From Pseudodesulfovibrio tunisiensis (lineage in GTDB: Bacteria > Desulfobacterota > Desulfovibrionia > Desulfovibrionales > Desulfovibrionaceae), in contig NZ_CP094380.1 of the NCBI RefSeq assembly GCF_022809775.1, positions 1,909,001-1,973,000 of the forward strand: a stretch of 64,000 nucleotides of DNA. Direction: 5' to 3'. Made by a program: the position numbers and the translations under genes. Of the stretch, positions 44,210-52,554 are shown one piece after another; the first letter of the stretch is position 1; each line of letters opens with the position of its first letter. The notes under the pieces were generated by a model that saw only the letters and a list, made by a program, of their open reading frames with translations, searched no databases and had not been told where the DNA came from.

Positions 44210-44266
44210 TGTCGCATGCGACATCTTTTAGATGCGACACCATGTCGCATCTGTAGCAATGCGACA
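44210..44266 (+). promoter_or_regulatory. Array of TGTCGCAT sites, likely activator-binding sites
   Basis: Five copies of TGTCGCA/TGCGACA half-sites: a perfect 14-bp palindrome TGTCGCATGCGACA (44210-44223); GATGCGACA, 3 nt, TGTCGCATC (44231-44251); and ATGCGACA (44259-44266). A weaker CGTCGCAA lies at 44199-44206. The array sits about 90-145 bp upstream of a sigma-54 promoter, the usual place for a bacterial enhancer-binding protein. Confidence 0.8.
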
Positions 44267-44354
44267 CTTCCTTTCAAAGACAAAAAACATCCTGAAAAGT
44301 TTAGACTTTTTATAACCATTAGTTTTTACAAGAAATACACTTTTCACACTTTTT

Positions 44355-44372
44355 TTGGCACAGGGGTTGCTT
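44355..44372 (+). promoter_or_regulatory. Sigma-54 (RpoN) promoter
   Basis: TTGGCACAGGGGTTGCTT matches the -24/-12 consensus, with GG and GC exactly 12 bp apart. It lies 54 nt before the ATG of the CII-like gene, leaving a short leader with GGGAGGG ribosome site. Confidence 0.8.
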
Positions 44373-44425
44373 AATGTCTGGCAGAAGTTTCGAACATTTT
44401 CAATGATCCCAACAGGGAGGGCGAC

Positions 44426-44686
44426 ATGTTTGAGAAGAGCGTAACCAAGGTGGTTCAGGACTGCATCCTCGACAGCGGCATTCAGGCCAAGCATGTGGCC
44501 GAGCAGATCAACAAGCCGTACTCGACCCTGATGCGTGAAATCAATCCCTTCGACACCAGCGCCAAGCTCGGAGCCGAAACCCTGCTGGACATCATGAAGG
44601 TGACCAACGACATCCGTCCGCTGCTGTTTATGGCCGAGGAAATGGGCTACACCCTGCACAGCAACGAATTGGCGGAAGCCGTCTAG
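44426..44686 (+). CDS. CII-like small regulator, copy 1
   Basis: An 86-aa protein resembling phage CII/CP76-type regulators. It contains ILDSGIQAKHVAEQINKPYSTLMREINPFD, a likely helix-turn-helix, then AKLGAETLLDIMKVTNDIRPLLFMAEEMGYTL. It is a clear paralog of the 104-aa protein at 55416-55730 (shared KPYSTL.RE.NPFDT.AKLGAET). It stands alone with its own sigma-54 promoter, upstream sites and terminator, so it looks like a domesticated regulator rather than part of a prophage. Targets are unknown. Confidence 0.8.
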   Translation: MFEKSVTKVVQDCILDSGIQAKHVAEQINKPYSTLMREINPFDTSAKLGAETLLDIMKVTNDIRPLLFMAEEMGYTLHSNELAEAV

Positions 44687-44766
44687 CCAGTCGGGATCAG
44701 ACAGCATATTGCCGCCACGCCCAAGGGGAATCCCGGGGAACCGGGAAGGACGGGCGGCCACTTTTC

Positions 44767-44798
44767 GGGGCCGGAGCAATCCGGCCCCATTGCTTTTT
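44767..44798 (+). terminator. Terminator of CII-like copy 1
   Basis: GGGGCCGGA pairs with TCCGGCCCC around GCAA, followed by ATTGC and five T. Confidence 0.85.
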
Positions 44799-44918
44799 GC
44801 CCGGCCCCGATGTAGCCACATTGTCCCTGAAATGACTCGACCTTTATTTTACCATTGACTATAGTGCGCTGCATTCACCGGAAAGTACCGGCGTCACACA
44901 CGCATCAGGAGAAACAGC

Positions 44919-45398
44919 ATGGACACGAACGGTTCGGGTTCCGGCCTGCCCACCAATGAAGAGTACGCCGCGTTCGTCAATCGCAATGTGCACAAGTTCC
45001 TTCCCAAATTCATGATCTACTCGGCCATGCCCGTTGGCGTCCATGCGGGTTGGAACTGGCCGTGCTTCTTTTTCAGCTTCTGGTGGTTCCTGTATCGCAA
45101 GATGTACTTCTGGTCGTTCCTGTGCTTCATCTCCTTCTGCATCCCGTACCTGAACATGATCACATGGATCGCGTGGCCCATTCTGGCCAACGACCTGTAC
45201 TTCAAGTTCGCCACGCGCAAGATCATCGAGGTCAAGACCTACCATCCCGCAGACTACCCCAACTATCTCGGGTCCATCGGCGGGGTGAACTCCTGGGTTC
45301 CGTGGGTGGCCATTCTGGTTTCCGGCGGCCTGTTCGTGCTCGCCCTGTTCATGGGGCTGGTGGGATTTCTCGCCTTTTCCGCAACCGCCACCTACTAG
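44919..45398 (+). CDS. DUF2628-type membrane protein
   Basis: A 159-aa protein with an acidic/neutral N-terminal tail and three hydrophobic regions rich in Trp and Phe (WNWPCFFFSFWWFLYRKMYFW; FLCFISFCIPYLNMITWIAWPIL; WVAILVSGGLFVLALFMGLVG). The AGWNWPAFFF..FWWFLYRKMY-type segment is the DUF2628 hallmark. The function of the family is unknown. Single gene with its own terminator; a TATAGT about 50 nt upstream of the ATG may be the -10. Confidence 0.8.
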   Translation: MDTNGSGSGLPTNEEYAAFVNRNVHKFLPKFMIYSAMPVGVHAGWNWPCFFFSFWWFLYRKMYFWSFLCFISFCIPYLNMITWIAWPILANDLYFKFATRKIIEVKTYHPADYPNYLGSIGGVNSWVPWVAILVSGGLFVLALFMGLVGFLAFSATATY

Positions 45399-45423
45399 CA
45401 CGCCTCTCATTTCGTTTTCCACG

Positions 45424-45453
45424 GGCTGTCGAGTCTCTCGGCAGCCTTTTTTT
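45424..45453 (+). terminator. Terminator after the DUF2628 gene
   Basis: GGCTGTCGAG pairs with CTCGGCAGCC (one G-T pair) around TCT, followed by seven T. Confidence 0.9.
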
Positions 45454-45539
45454 GCAGCCGGACAACCGCGAATCCGTTGACCGCGACGCGCACGGTGGCG
45501 TACCCTTCATGCCATTCCCTTTCCTGCACGGAGGCTGGC

Positions 45540-47969
45540 ATGGAACCGATTCAGGACATTGACGCGACAATAGACTACAAGGCCGTGACCGGCCTTTTCC
45601 AACACGCCCGCGAACAGGGACGCGACTCCCTCTTTGAATATGAAGTGTACGACCTGCTCCGCTTTTCCGGGGCGGAGACTCCGCCCGGCACGCAGTTCCT
45701 GGCCCGGGGAGCCAAGCCCTCGGATCAGGCACTGGCCTCCATGCCCGGCGACCGAGTCGTGCTCAAGATCGTGTCCCGAACCATCGTGCACAAGACCGAG
45801 GCCGGAGGCGTGCGCATCGTGGACAACCAACCGGACAAAATCCGGTCCGCAATGCGCCGCATGCTCTACGAAGTGCCGGAAAACGCTGCTTCGGTCATCG
45901 AACGCGACCCGGCCCATGCCCCGGCGGAATATCAGGGACTTTCCGGCGATGCCCTTGTCGCGGCCATTGCCGAGGACGTTCACGGCGTGCTTCTGGTGCG
46001 CTACATGCCCCCGGACTCCGAGGCATTCGGCAACGAACTGATCGTGGGCATCCGCCGCACCCGGGAATTCGGCATGATCATCAGCGCGGGACTGGGCGGC
46101 ACGGACACGGAACTCTACGCCAGCCGATTCCGCAAGGGACAGGCCGTGGTCGCCGCGTCCACGGCCATGACCGACGGCTGCGCGTTCTTCGAGCTGTTCA
46201 AATCCACCATATCCTACCGCAAGCTCGCCGGACTGACGCGAGGCCAGCGCCGCATTGTCACGGACGAGCAGCTCATCGAATGCTTTGCCTCGTTCATCGA
46301 GATGGCCAACCACTATTCTCCGGAAAACCCGGCCGCCCCCTTCGTGATCGACGAACTGGAAATCAACCCGTTCGCATTCACGGACTATCTCATGGTACCT
46401 CTGGACGGCCTGTGCCGATTCTCCCTGCCTGCGCAGTGCGGTGCAGGACGGCCCGTGGCGAGAATCGGCAACCTGCTGCACCCGGAAACCATCGCGGTGA
46501 TCGGCGTATCCGGCTCGCGCATGAATTTCGGACGCATCATCCTGAACAACATTCTGGCACAGGGGTTTCCCCAAAAAAACGTGACCGTGATCAAACCCGG
46601 CACGGATGAGATCGACTCGGTGCACTGCGTGCCCGACATCGCCTCCCTCGGCAATCGCGTGGACCTGCTCGTGGTGGCCGTGAAATCGACGCAGGTGCCC
46701 GACCTCGTGGACGAGGTCATCCGCAGGGACGCGGCCGCCAGCGTCATGCTCATCCCCGGCGGCATGGGCGAAACCGAGGAGAGCCGGGAACGCGCAAGGG
46801 CCGTAATCCGCCGCATAGGCGAAGCGCATGCCGAGCCTGACGGCGGCCCGGTCTTTCTGGGCGGCAACTGCATGGGCGTGATCTCCCGACCCGGCGGCTA
46901 CGACACATGGTTCGTTCCCAAGGAAAAAATGCCGCCGCTCAATCCGGGCAAGCACCATCGCGCGGCATTCGTGAGCCAGTCCGGGGCATTCATGCTGACC
47001 CGGCTTTCCCAATGCCCGCGCCTGAATCCGGCCTACATGGTGTCCGTGGGCAACCAGACCGATCTGACGCTCGGAGACATGATGGCCTGGTTCGCGGACT
47101 CCGACGAAGTGGACGTGATCGCAATCTATGCCGAGGGCTTCAACGACATGGACGGACTGGCCTTCTGCCGTGCGGTGCGTCGAGCCGTGCTCGCGGACAA
47201 ACAGGTCATCGTGTACAAGGCGGGCCGAACGCCCGAGGGCAAATCCGCCACATCCGGGCACACCGCGTCCCTTGCCGGGGACTACATGGTCTGCGAATCC
47301 TGCGTGCGTCAGGCCGGAGCCGTCGTGGCGCGCAGCTTCACGGAATTCGAGAACCTGTTTCTGCTGGCCGAGCGCCTGCACCACAAGGCCGTACGCGGCA
47401 ACAGGCTGGCAGCGGTCTCCGGCGCGGGATTCGAGGCCGTGGGCATGGCCGACGCCATCCGGTCCGACGACTATCGCATGGAGCTGGCCGTACCGAGCCC
47501 GGCAACCTGCACGGCCCTTGCCGAGCTGATACGATCCAAGGGACTCGACTCGCTGGTCACCATCAAGAATCCTCTGGACATCACCCCGGGCGCGGACGAC
47601 GAGGCGCATGCCGAGGCCGTGCGCATCATGGCCAACGATCCCGACGTGGACGCGGTCGTGGTGGGACTGGACCCCATGTCCCCGGTCATGCGTACCCTGA
47701 TCAACCCGGAAAACGCGACCCGCAGTCTGGACGACGAACGCTCCATTGCCGCACGCATGACCCGGCTGGTCCCGGAACTCGACGTGCCCGTGGTGGCCGT
47801 GGTGGATGCGGGACATCAGTACGATCCGCTGGTGAATCATCTCAAGGATGAAAAGGTCTGCGTGTTCCGCACCTCGGATCAGGCCGTGGCCGCCATAGCC
47901 CAGTACATGGACGCACGGCTGCATGCGGACCGCATCAGGGCCTTGGCCCGAAATCGGGAGAAACCCTGA
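45540..47969 (+). CDS. ADP-forming acyl-CoA synthetase-like protein (ATP-grasp N-terminal)
   Basis: An 809-aa single-chain NDP-forming acyl-CoA synthetase. An ATP-grasp domain comes first (about 15-290; [20 protein letters not shown] and [15 protein letters not shown]), then a CoA-binding Rossmann domain ([19 protein letters not shown]) and a succinyl-CoA-ligase-like domain with [14 protein letters not shown] and the phospho-His region [14 protein letters not shown]. The reaction is acyl-CoA + ADP + Pi to acid + CoA + ATP, or the reverse. The ATP-grasp-first order is less common than the archaeal CoA-first order. ATG 45540 has GGAGG 5 nt upstream. It is followed after 44 nt by the hybrid kinase gene. 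The acyl substrate is unknown. Confidence 0.9.
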   Translation: MEPIQDIDATIDYKAVTGLFQHAREQGRDSLFEYEVYDLLRFSGAETPPGTQFLARGAKPSDQALASMPGDRVVLKIVSRTIVHKTEAGGVRIVDNQPDKIRSAMRRMLYEVPENAASVIERDPAHAPAEYQGLSGDALVAAIAEDVHGVLLVRYMPPDSEAFGNELIVGIRRTREFGMIISAGLGGTDTELYASRFRKGQAVVAASTAMTDGCAFFELFKSTISYRKLAGLTRGQRRIVTDEQLIECFASFIEMANHYSPENPAAPFVIDELEINPFAFTDYLMVPLDGLCRFSLPAQCGAGRPVARIGNLLHPETIAVIGVSGSRMNFGRIILNNILAQGFPQKNVTVIKPGTDEIDSVHCVPDIASLGNRVDLLVVAVKSTQVPDLVDEVIRRDAAASVMLIPGGMGETEESRERARAVIRRIGEAHAEPDGGPVFLGGNCMGVISRPGGYDTWFVPKEKMPPLNPGKHHRAAFVSQSGAFMLTRLSQCPRLNPAYMVSVGNQTDLTLGDMMAWFADSDEVDVIAIYAEGFNDMDGLAFCRAVRRAVLADKQVIVYKAGRTPEGKSATSGHTASLAGDYMVCESCVRQAGAVVARSFTEFENLFLLAERLHHKAVRGNRLAAVSGAGFEAVGMADAIRSDDYRMELAVPSPATCTALAELIRSKGLDSLVTIKNPLDITPGADDEAHAEAVRIMANDPDVDAVVVGLDPMSPVMRTLINPENATRSLDDERSIAARMTRLVPELDVPVVAVVDAGHQYDPLVNHLKDEKVCVFRTSDQAVAAIAQYMDARLHADRIRALARNREKP

Positions 47970-48013
47970 AAACGGACCGGAATGTTGCGCTGGACAGGGA
48001 AAACCAATATGCA

Positions 48014-50313
48014 ATGAAGGACATGACCATCAAGCCAGACAGCGACATGCCTGATCGCGACGCGCTCTCCCGTCCCGGGTCGGGAAGAACGCTCATGCGT
48101 CGATTCCGCTTTGCCCAGACCTCCATCATCGCTCTTGTGGTGATGCTCTTTGCCTCGGCCATCATTTCATTCAACGGCTACCGCCTGTACAGCCAGACCG
48201 AGGAGCGGATCAACGGCATATCCCGGCTGGCCGAGACCAGTCTGGCCTCGGCGGTCTGGCAGGTGGATCACGCCTCGGTCCGCGACTTCATCAACGCCCT
48301 GTTTCAGGACGACACCATTGTCTATGCACAGGTGGTCACGGGCCGGGAGATCATGGCCTCGCGCTCGCGTCCCGCCTTTGCCGGCCGGGCATTCCAGGAG
48401 TTCCGCAAGGATGCCGGGTTCATCACCCATACCGTGGAAATCCGCAAATTCGGCGACTGGATCGGCACCTTCAACCTCGCGGTTTCCACCCGCCACATCC
48501 GGGAGGACATCCTGTTCAACGCGGGCGTGTCCCTTGTGCTGGCTCTGGCCCTGATTCTGGCCATTTCCCAGACCACGCTTTCCTTTGCACGCCGAAGGCT
48601 GTTCCGCCCGCTTCACGAACTGGAAAAGTCCGCCACGGCCATTGCGGACGGCGATCTGGATGCCCCGGTGGACACCTCGGCTCCGGACGAAATCGGCAAT
48701 CTTGCCCGGGCCTTTGACGACATGCGCGAATCCGTTCGCCACCTCATCGAGGACCTTCAGGCCGCGAACGTCAAGCTGGAGTCCCATCGCAGCGCGCTGG
48801 AAAGCAAGGTCAAGGAACGCACCGAGGAACTCAAGCGCAAGAACGTGTCCCTGAACCGCGCCCTTGAGGAAGTCCGGCAGGCCAAGCAGGCCGCGGAGGT
48901 GGCCAATCTGGCCAAGAGCCGTTTTCTGGCCAGCATGAGCCATGAAATCCGTACGCCGATGAATGCGATTCTGGGCATGGCCGACATTCTCTGGGAAACC
49001 CGTCTGAGCGAGGATCAGGCCCGCTACGTGCAGGTTTTCCGCTCGGCCGGGGAAAGCCTGCTCGGCATTCTCAATGACATTCTGGACCTGTCCAAGATCG
49101 AGGCCGGAAAAATGGATCTGGAGCATACCCGGTTCAGCCTGTCCGAACTCGTGGATCGCACCTGTTCCGTTGTCGAACCCAGAGCCAGAGCCAGAAAAAG
49201 CAGCTGACTTTCGAGTATGTCATTGCTCGGGACGTGCCCGACACATTGCGGGGCGACCCCACGCGCGTGGGCCAGATTCTCGGCAACCTGCTGGGCAATG
49301 CGGTCAAGTTCACGCATCAGGGCCGCATCCGCCTCAGGGTGGAGCGGGAGCCGGGCTCGACTCCGGCAACCCTGCATTTTTCCATCGAGGACAGTGGGGT
49401 GGGCATTCCCACGGACAAGCTGTCCTCGGTATTCAACTCCTTTACGCAGGCCGACAGTTCGACCACTCGGGAGTATGGAGGAACCGGGCTCGGGCTGGCC
49501 ATCTGCCGCCAGCTCGTGGAAATGATGGGCGGCAGGATATGGGCGGAGAGCCGCCCGGGCAAGGGAAGCACGTTTCACGTGACCCTGACCTTTGACACCC
49601 CGCCCTCGCAAATGGCGTCCGAGGACGCGCCCCAGCCCCCGGGCCAGCACTCCCTGCCCAGACGAAACATACTTCTGGCCGAGGACTCCAAATACAACGC
49701 CTTTGTCATCCAGACCTATCTCAAGGACACGCCCTGCTCCCTCACTCTGGTGGAAAACGGCAGGGAAGCACTGCGCGCCTTTGAGCAGAACGCCTTCGAC
49801 ATCGTGTTCATGGACGTGCAGATGCCGGTCATGGACGGCTTCGACGCCATGCGCGCCATCCGCGACATGGAGGAACGCACGGACAGGAACCGGACCCCCA
49901 TCGTGGCCATGACCGCCTATGCCCAGCCCGAGGACGCCCACCGCTGCCGCGAGGCCGGAGCGGACCACCACCTGCCCAAACCCGTGAAGAAAAGCGATCT
50001 GTTCGAGATCATCACCGCGTTCACGGGCGGCAATTCATCCCTGTCCGCGCATTCGGCAGCGGACAGGCCGGAGGACATGGACCGGATACGCTCATGGCTG
50101 CACAAGGCGTTCTCGGCCAGCGATGCCGGGGATTTCGCCGATGTGGCACAGGCGGCGCAGGCTCTGGCGGAAATGGGCGAGACCATGGGCCTGCCGTCCC
50201 TGTCCGGCTACGGCACGGCCCTGATGGATGCCTCGGAAGACCGCAACCACGAAGCCACGACAAGAATACTGGCCTCGCTCTCGGGCTACGTGGACCGCAT
50301 GGGCATCTTCTGA
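48014..50313 (+). pseudogene. Hybrid sensor histidine kinase, frame broken at an A5 run
   Basis: A membrane hybrid kinase in two frames. The first (48014-49207) has a transmembrane helix ([18 protein letters not shown]), a periplasmic sensor of about 110 residues, a second helix, a HAMP domain, a coiled coil and the phosphoacceptor [12 protein letters not shown]. The second frame (from about 49208) has the ATPase ([34 protein letters not shown]), a receiver domain (DIVFMDVQMPVMDGF) and a ~75-residue Hpt-like helical tail without a clear phospho-His. Adding one A to AAAAA at 49196-49200 gives [16 protein letters not shown] and one ~766-aa protein. It is either a sequencing deletion or a real break. 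It lies 83 nt upstream of the partner-switching operon. Confidence 0.82.
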
Positions 50314-50395
50314 CCGGGCCCAGCCCAACTCTGGACATTCCTTCCGTCTTGGGTCTATCGTCGTTTGAATCAAAAAAAGATCAGGCAATACGGAC

Positions 50396-51562
50396 ATGCA
50401 GACACGCAAACGACTTCCGGCCCCGCGCATCCTCTTCCCGGCCCTGGCCGTGCTGCTGCTTGCCGCATTCCCGGCGCTCGGGCAGGACGAATTTCCGCTG
50501 CGGCCCTTCTATCCGGGCGTGGCCAGCATTTCCACCAGCGAACTGGCCGAGGTCTATGATTCGGCCGTGATCATCGACATCCGCACCCGGTTCGAATTCG
50601 ACGTCGCCCACATGGCCAGGGCAAAGCGCATCCCTCTTGCGGATGGCCAATTCCGACTCGGCCTCAAGGGACTACGCGGCCTGAACAGCGCCGCCCCCCT
50701 CGTCTTCTACGCCAACGGTCCCACGGACAGCAAAGTATATGAAGCCGTGCGCAAAGCCATGCACATGGGCTTTGCCAACGTATTCGCCTATGATGCAGGC
50801 ATCTTCGCCTGGATATCCACACAACCGGAACATTCCTACCTTCTCGGCAAATCTCCGGCCCGCCCCGAACGCATGATCCCGCCGCGCATGTTCGAACGCC
50901 GCCTCCTCTCCCGTGAGGCGTTCACGGAACGCGCGGCCCTGCCCGATGCCGTGGTCATCGACATCCGCTCCCGCTATCACCGGGAATTCGAACCCAGGAT
51001 TCCCGGGCTCAGAAACATTCCCATGAGCAGCCTGCTGGAAATGATCGACTCGCGCATCTGGATGGAAAAACGGCTGCTCTTTCTGGATCAAAACGCCACG
51101 GAAGTCCGCTGGCTCCAGTACTTTCTGGAAGCGAACGGCTACGTGGACTACGCATTCCTGCACAGTGGCGTGGACGGCTGGCCCAAGGACCTCCGCCGCC
51201 GGGTTCAGGCCGAGGAAGCACGACTGACCATGAACCAGCATGCGCTGGCCGAGCTGGCAGGCAACATGCTTCTGGACCGCACGGCCCTGCGGCTGCTCAT
51301 GCGCGTCCTGTCCCGGATACGTCTGGAAAACATCGCCGTGGCGGAATCCTCGACCCTGCTGGCCGCTCTGGAAATTTCCCCGGAGGCATTGCGCGCGGCA
51401 GCGGAATCACTCCGCCGCGAACAGGCGCTGCTCTACAGCACCATCGGCGACACCTACATTTTCGAAATCAATCCCGGACTGGCATGGCGCGGGGAAATGG
51501 GCGGCACGATCTGGAAGGAGCGCGCCACCCAGTTCCTGAACGCGGTGCAGAGGAGACGATGA
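50396..51562 (+). CDS. Periplasmic tandem rhodanese-like protein lacking active-site Cys
   Basis: A 388-aa exported protein (signal ILFPALAVLLLAAFPALG). Two rhodanese folds are visible: domain 1 about 40-145 (AVIIDIRTRFEFDVAHMARAKRIPL ... LVFYANGPTDSKV) and domain 2 about 170-275 (AVVIDIRSRYHREFEPRIPGLRNIPM ... LLFLDQNATEVRW). The catalytic-loop Cys is replaced by Ala in the first (YANGPT) and Asp in the second (FLDQNAT), so neither should transfer sulfur. The C-terminal ~100 residues are helical. Its stop overlaps the next start (ATGA). It probably acts as a protein-interaction or sensing partner in the signalling operon. Confidence 0.82.
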   Translation: MQTRKRLPAPRILFPALAVLLLAAFPALGQDEFPLRPFYPGVASISTSELAEVYDSAVIIDIRTRFEFDVAHMARAKRIPLADGQFRLGLKGLRGLNSAAPLVFYANGPTDSKVYEAVRKAMHMGFANVFAYDAGIFAWISTQPEHSYLLGKSPARPERMIPPRMFERRLLSREAFTERAALPDAVVIDIRSRYHREFEPRIPGLRNIPMSSLLEMIDSRIWMEKRLLFLDQNATEVRWLQYFLEANGYVDYAFLHSGVDGWPKDLRRRVQAEEARLTMNQHALAELAGNMLLDRTALRLLMRVLSRIRLENIAVAESSTLLAALEISPEALRAAAESLRREQALLYSTIGDTYIFEINPGLAWRGEMGGTIWKERATQFLNAVQRRR

Positions 51563-52554
51563 TCATGCAGGCACGCCCGCTCGTCCCCTTTCGTCCGCTT
51601 GCCGCGGTTCTCATTATCCTCTCCGTGCTGACCGCAGGCCCGGCCCCGGCCATGGAAAGGGCACGTCTGGTCCTGCAATGGACACATCAGGCCCAGTTCG
51701 CCGGCTATTACGTGGCCAGAGAGAAAGGGTACTACGCGGAACTCGGTCTTGATCTGGAAATCATGCAGGGAGGACCGGACCGCATTGCCATGGAATGTCT
51801 GGAAACAGGCCGCGCCGACTTCGGCTCCATGTTTCTGGCCACGGCCATCGAGCACCGGGCTTCAGGCATGCCCGTGATCTGCCTTGGCCAGTTCGTGCAG
51901 AAATCCGCGCTCATGCTGGTGGCGAGAAAGGGAACAGGCATTACCGGAGCAACCGACCTGAACGGCAGAAAGGTCGGCATCTGGGCCAATGAGTTCCAGC
52001 TCCAGCCAAGGGCCCTGTTCCGCAGGCTGAACATCCGCACGCAGCTCATTCCCCAGACATCCACCCTTGACCTGTTCCTCAGAGGCGGCGTGGCTGCGGC
52101 CTCGGCCATGTGGTACAACGAATACCACAAGCTGATCATGCACGGCGTGGACGAGGACGAGCTGGTCCCCTTCTTTTTCAGCGACATGGATTTGAATTTC
52201 CCGGAAGACGGCCTGTACTGCATGGAATCCACGTGGCAGGAACGTCCCGAGGCGTGCAAGGCACTGGTGCAGGGCACGGCAAAAGGATGGGAATACGTCT
52301 TTGCCCACCCGCACGAGGCTCTGGACATCGTGCTCCGCAACATGACCGAGGCCAGACTGCCCCTGAACCACGTGCACCAGCGCTGGATGCTGGACCGGAT
52401 GCGCGACATCATCCAACCGGAAAACGGAACCGTTCCCCTTGGCGAACTGTCCCGCCGGGATTTCCGCCGCGTGACCGAAACCCTGCTGGAAACCGGCTTC
52501 ATCCGCTCCGCGCCAGCCTACGAAGCCTTCTACAAAGGGGTGCCCCATGACTAG
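51559..52554 (+). CDS. THI5/NMT1-type periplasmic substrate-binding protein (no transporter nearby)
   Basis: A 331-aa exported binding protein (signal PLAAVLIILSVLTAGPAPA). Family pattern: LVLQWTHQAQFAGYYVAREKGYYAELGLDLEIMQGG, ECLETGRADFGSMFLATAIEHRASG and LNGRKVGIWANEFQLQPRALF. These proteins bind pyrimidine or aromatic precursors for an ABC importer, yet the operon has no permease or ATPase. It starts in an ATGA overlap with the rhodanese-like gene, has AGAGGAG upstream, and overlaps the phosphatase gene by 8 bp. A ligand sensor for the neighbouring phosphatase is more likely than uptake; that is inference. Confidence 0.85.
   Translation: MIMQARPLVPFRPLAAVLIILSVLTAGPAPAMERARLVLQWTHQAQFAGYYVAREKGYYAELGLDLEIMQGGPDRIAMECLETGRADFGSMFLATAIEHRASGMPVICLGQFVQKSALMLVARKGTGITGATDLNGRKVGIWANEFQLQPRALFRRLNIRTQLIPQTSTLDLFLRGGVAAASAMWYNEYHKLIMHGVDEDELVPFFFSDMDLNFPEDGLYCMESTWQERPEACKALVQGTAKGWEYVFAHPHEALDIVLRNMTEARLPLNHVHQRWMLDRMRDIIQPENGTVPLGELSRRDFRRVTETLLETGFIRSAPAYEAFYKGVPHD

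Larger units (their letters stand above)
44036..44425. other. Regulatory intergenic region upstream of the CII-like gene
   Basis: About 390 bp without a gene. It contains two terminator hairpins (44119-44171), a TGTCGCAT operator array (44210-44266) and a sigma-54 promoter (44355-44372), each listed separately. The stretch 44280-44350 is strongly A+T-rich, which may aid DNA bending. Confidence 0.7.

Noticed and set aside
44228..44821. A 197-codon minus-strand frame over the CII-like gene
   Set aside because: It runs through the sigma-54 promoter, operator array and a terminator and has low-complexity content.
45507..48014. An 835-codon open frame on the minus strand
   Set aside because: It is the complement of the acyl-CoA synthetase gene, His/Gly/Arg-rich and without recognisable motifs.
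49196..49206. Programmed -1 ribosomal frameshift in the hybrid kinase
   Set aside because: The site AGA AAA AGC is not a standard X XXY YYZ heptamer with a following pseudoknot that I can see, and hybrid kinases do not normally use it. An indel is simpler.
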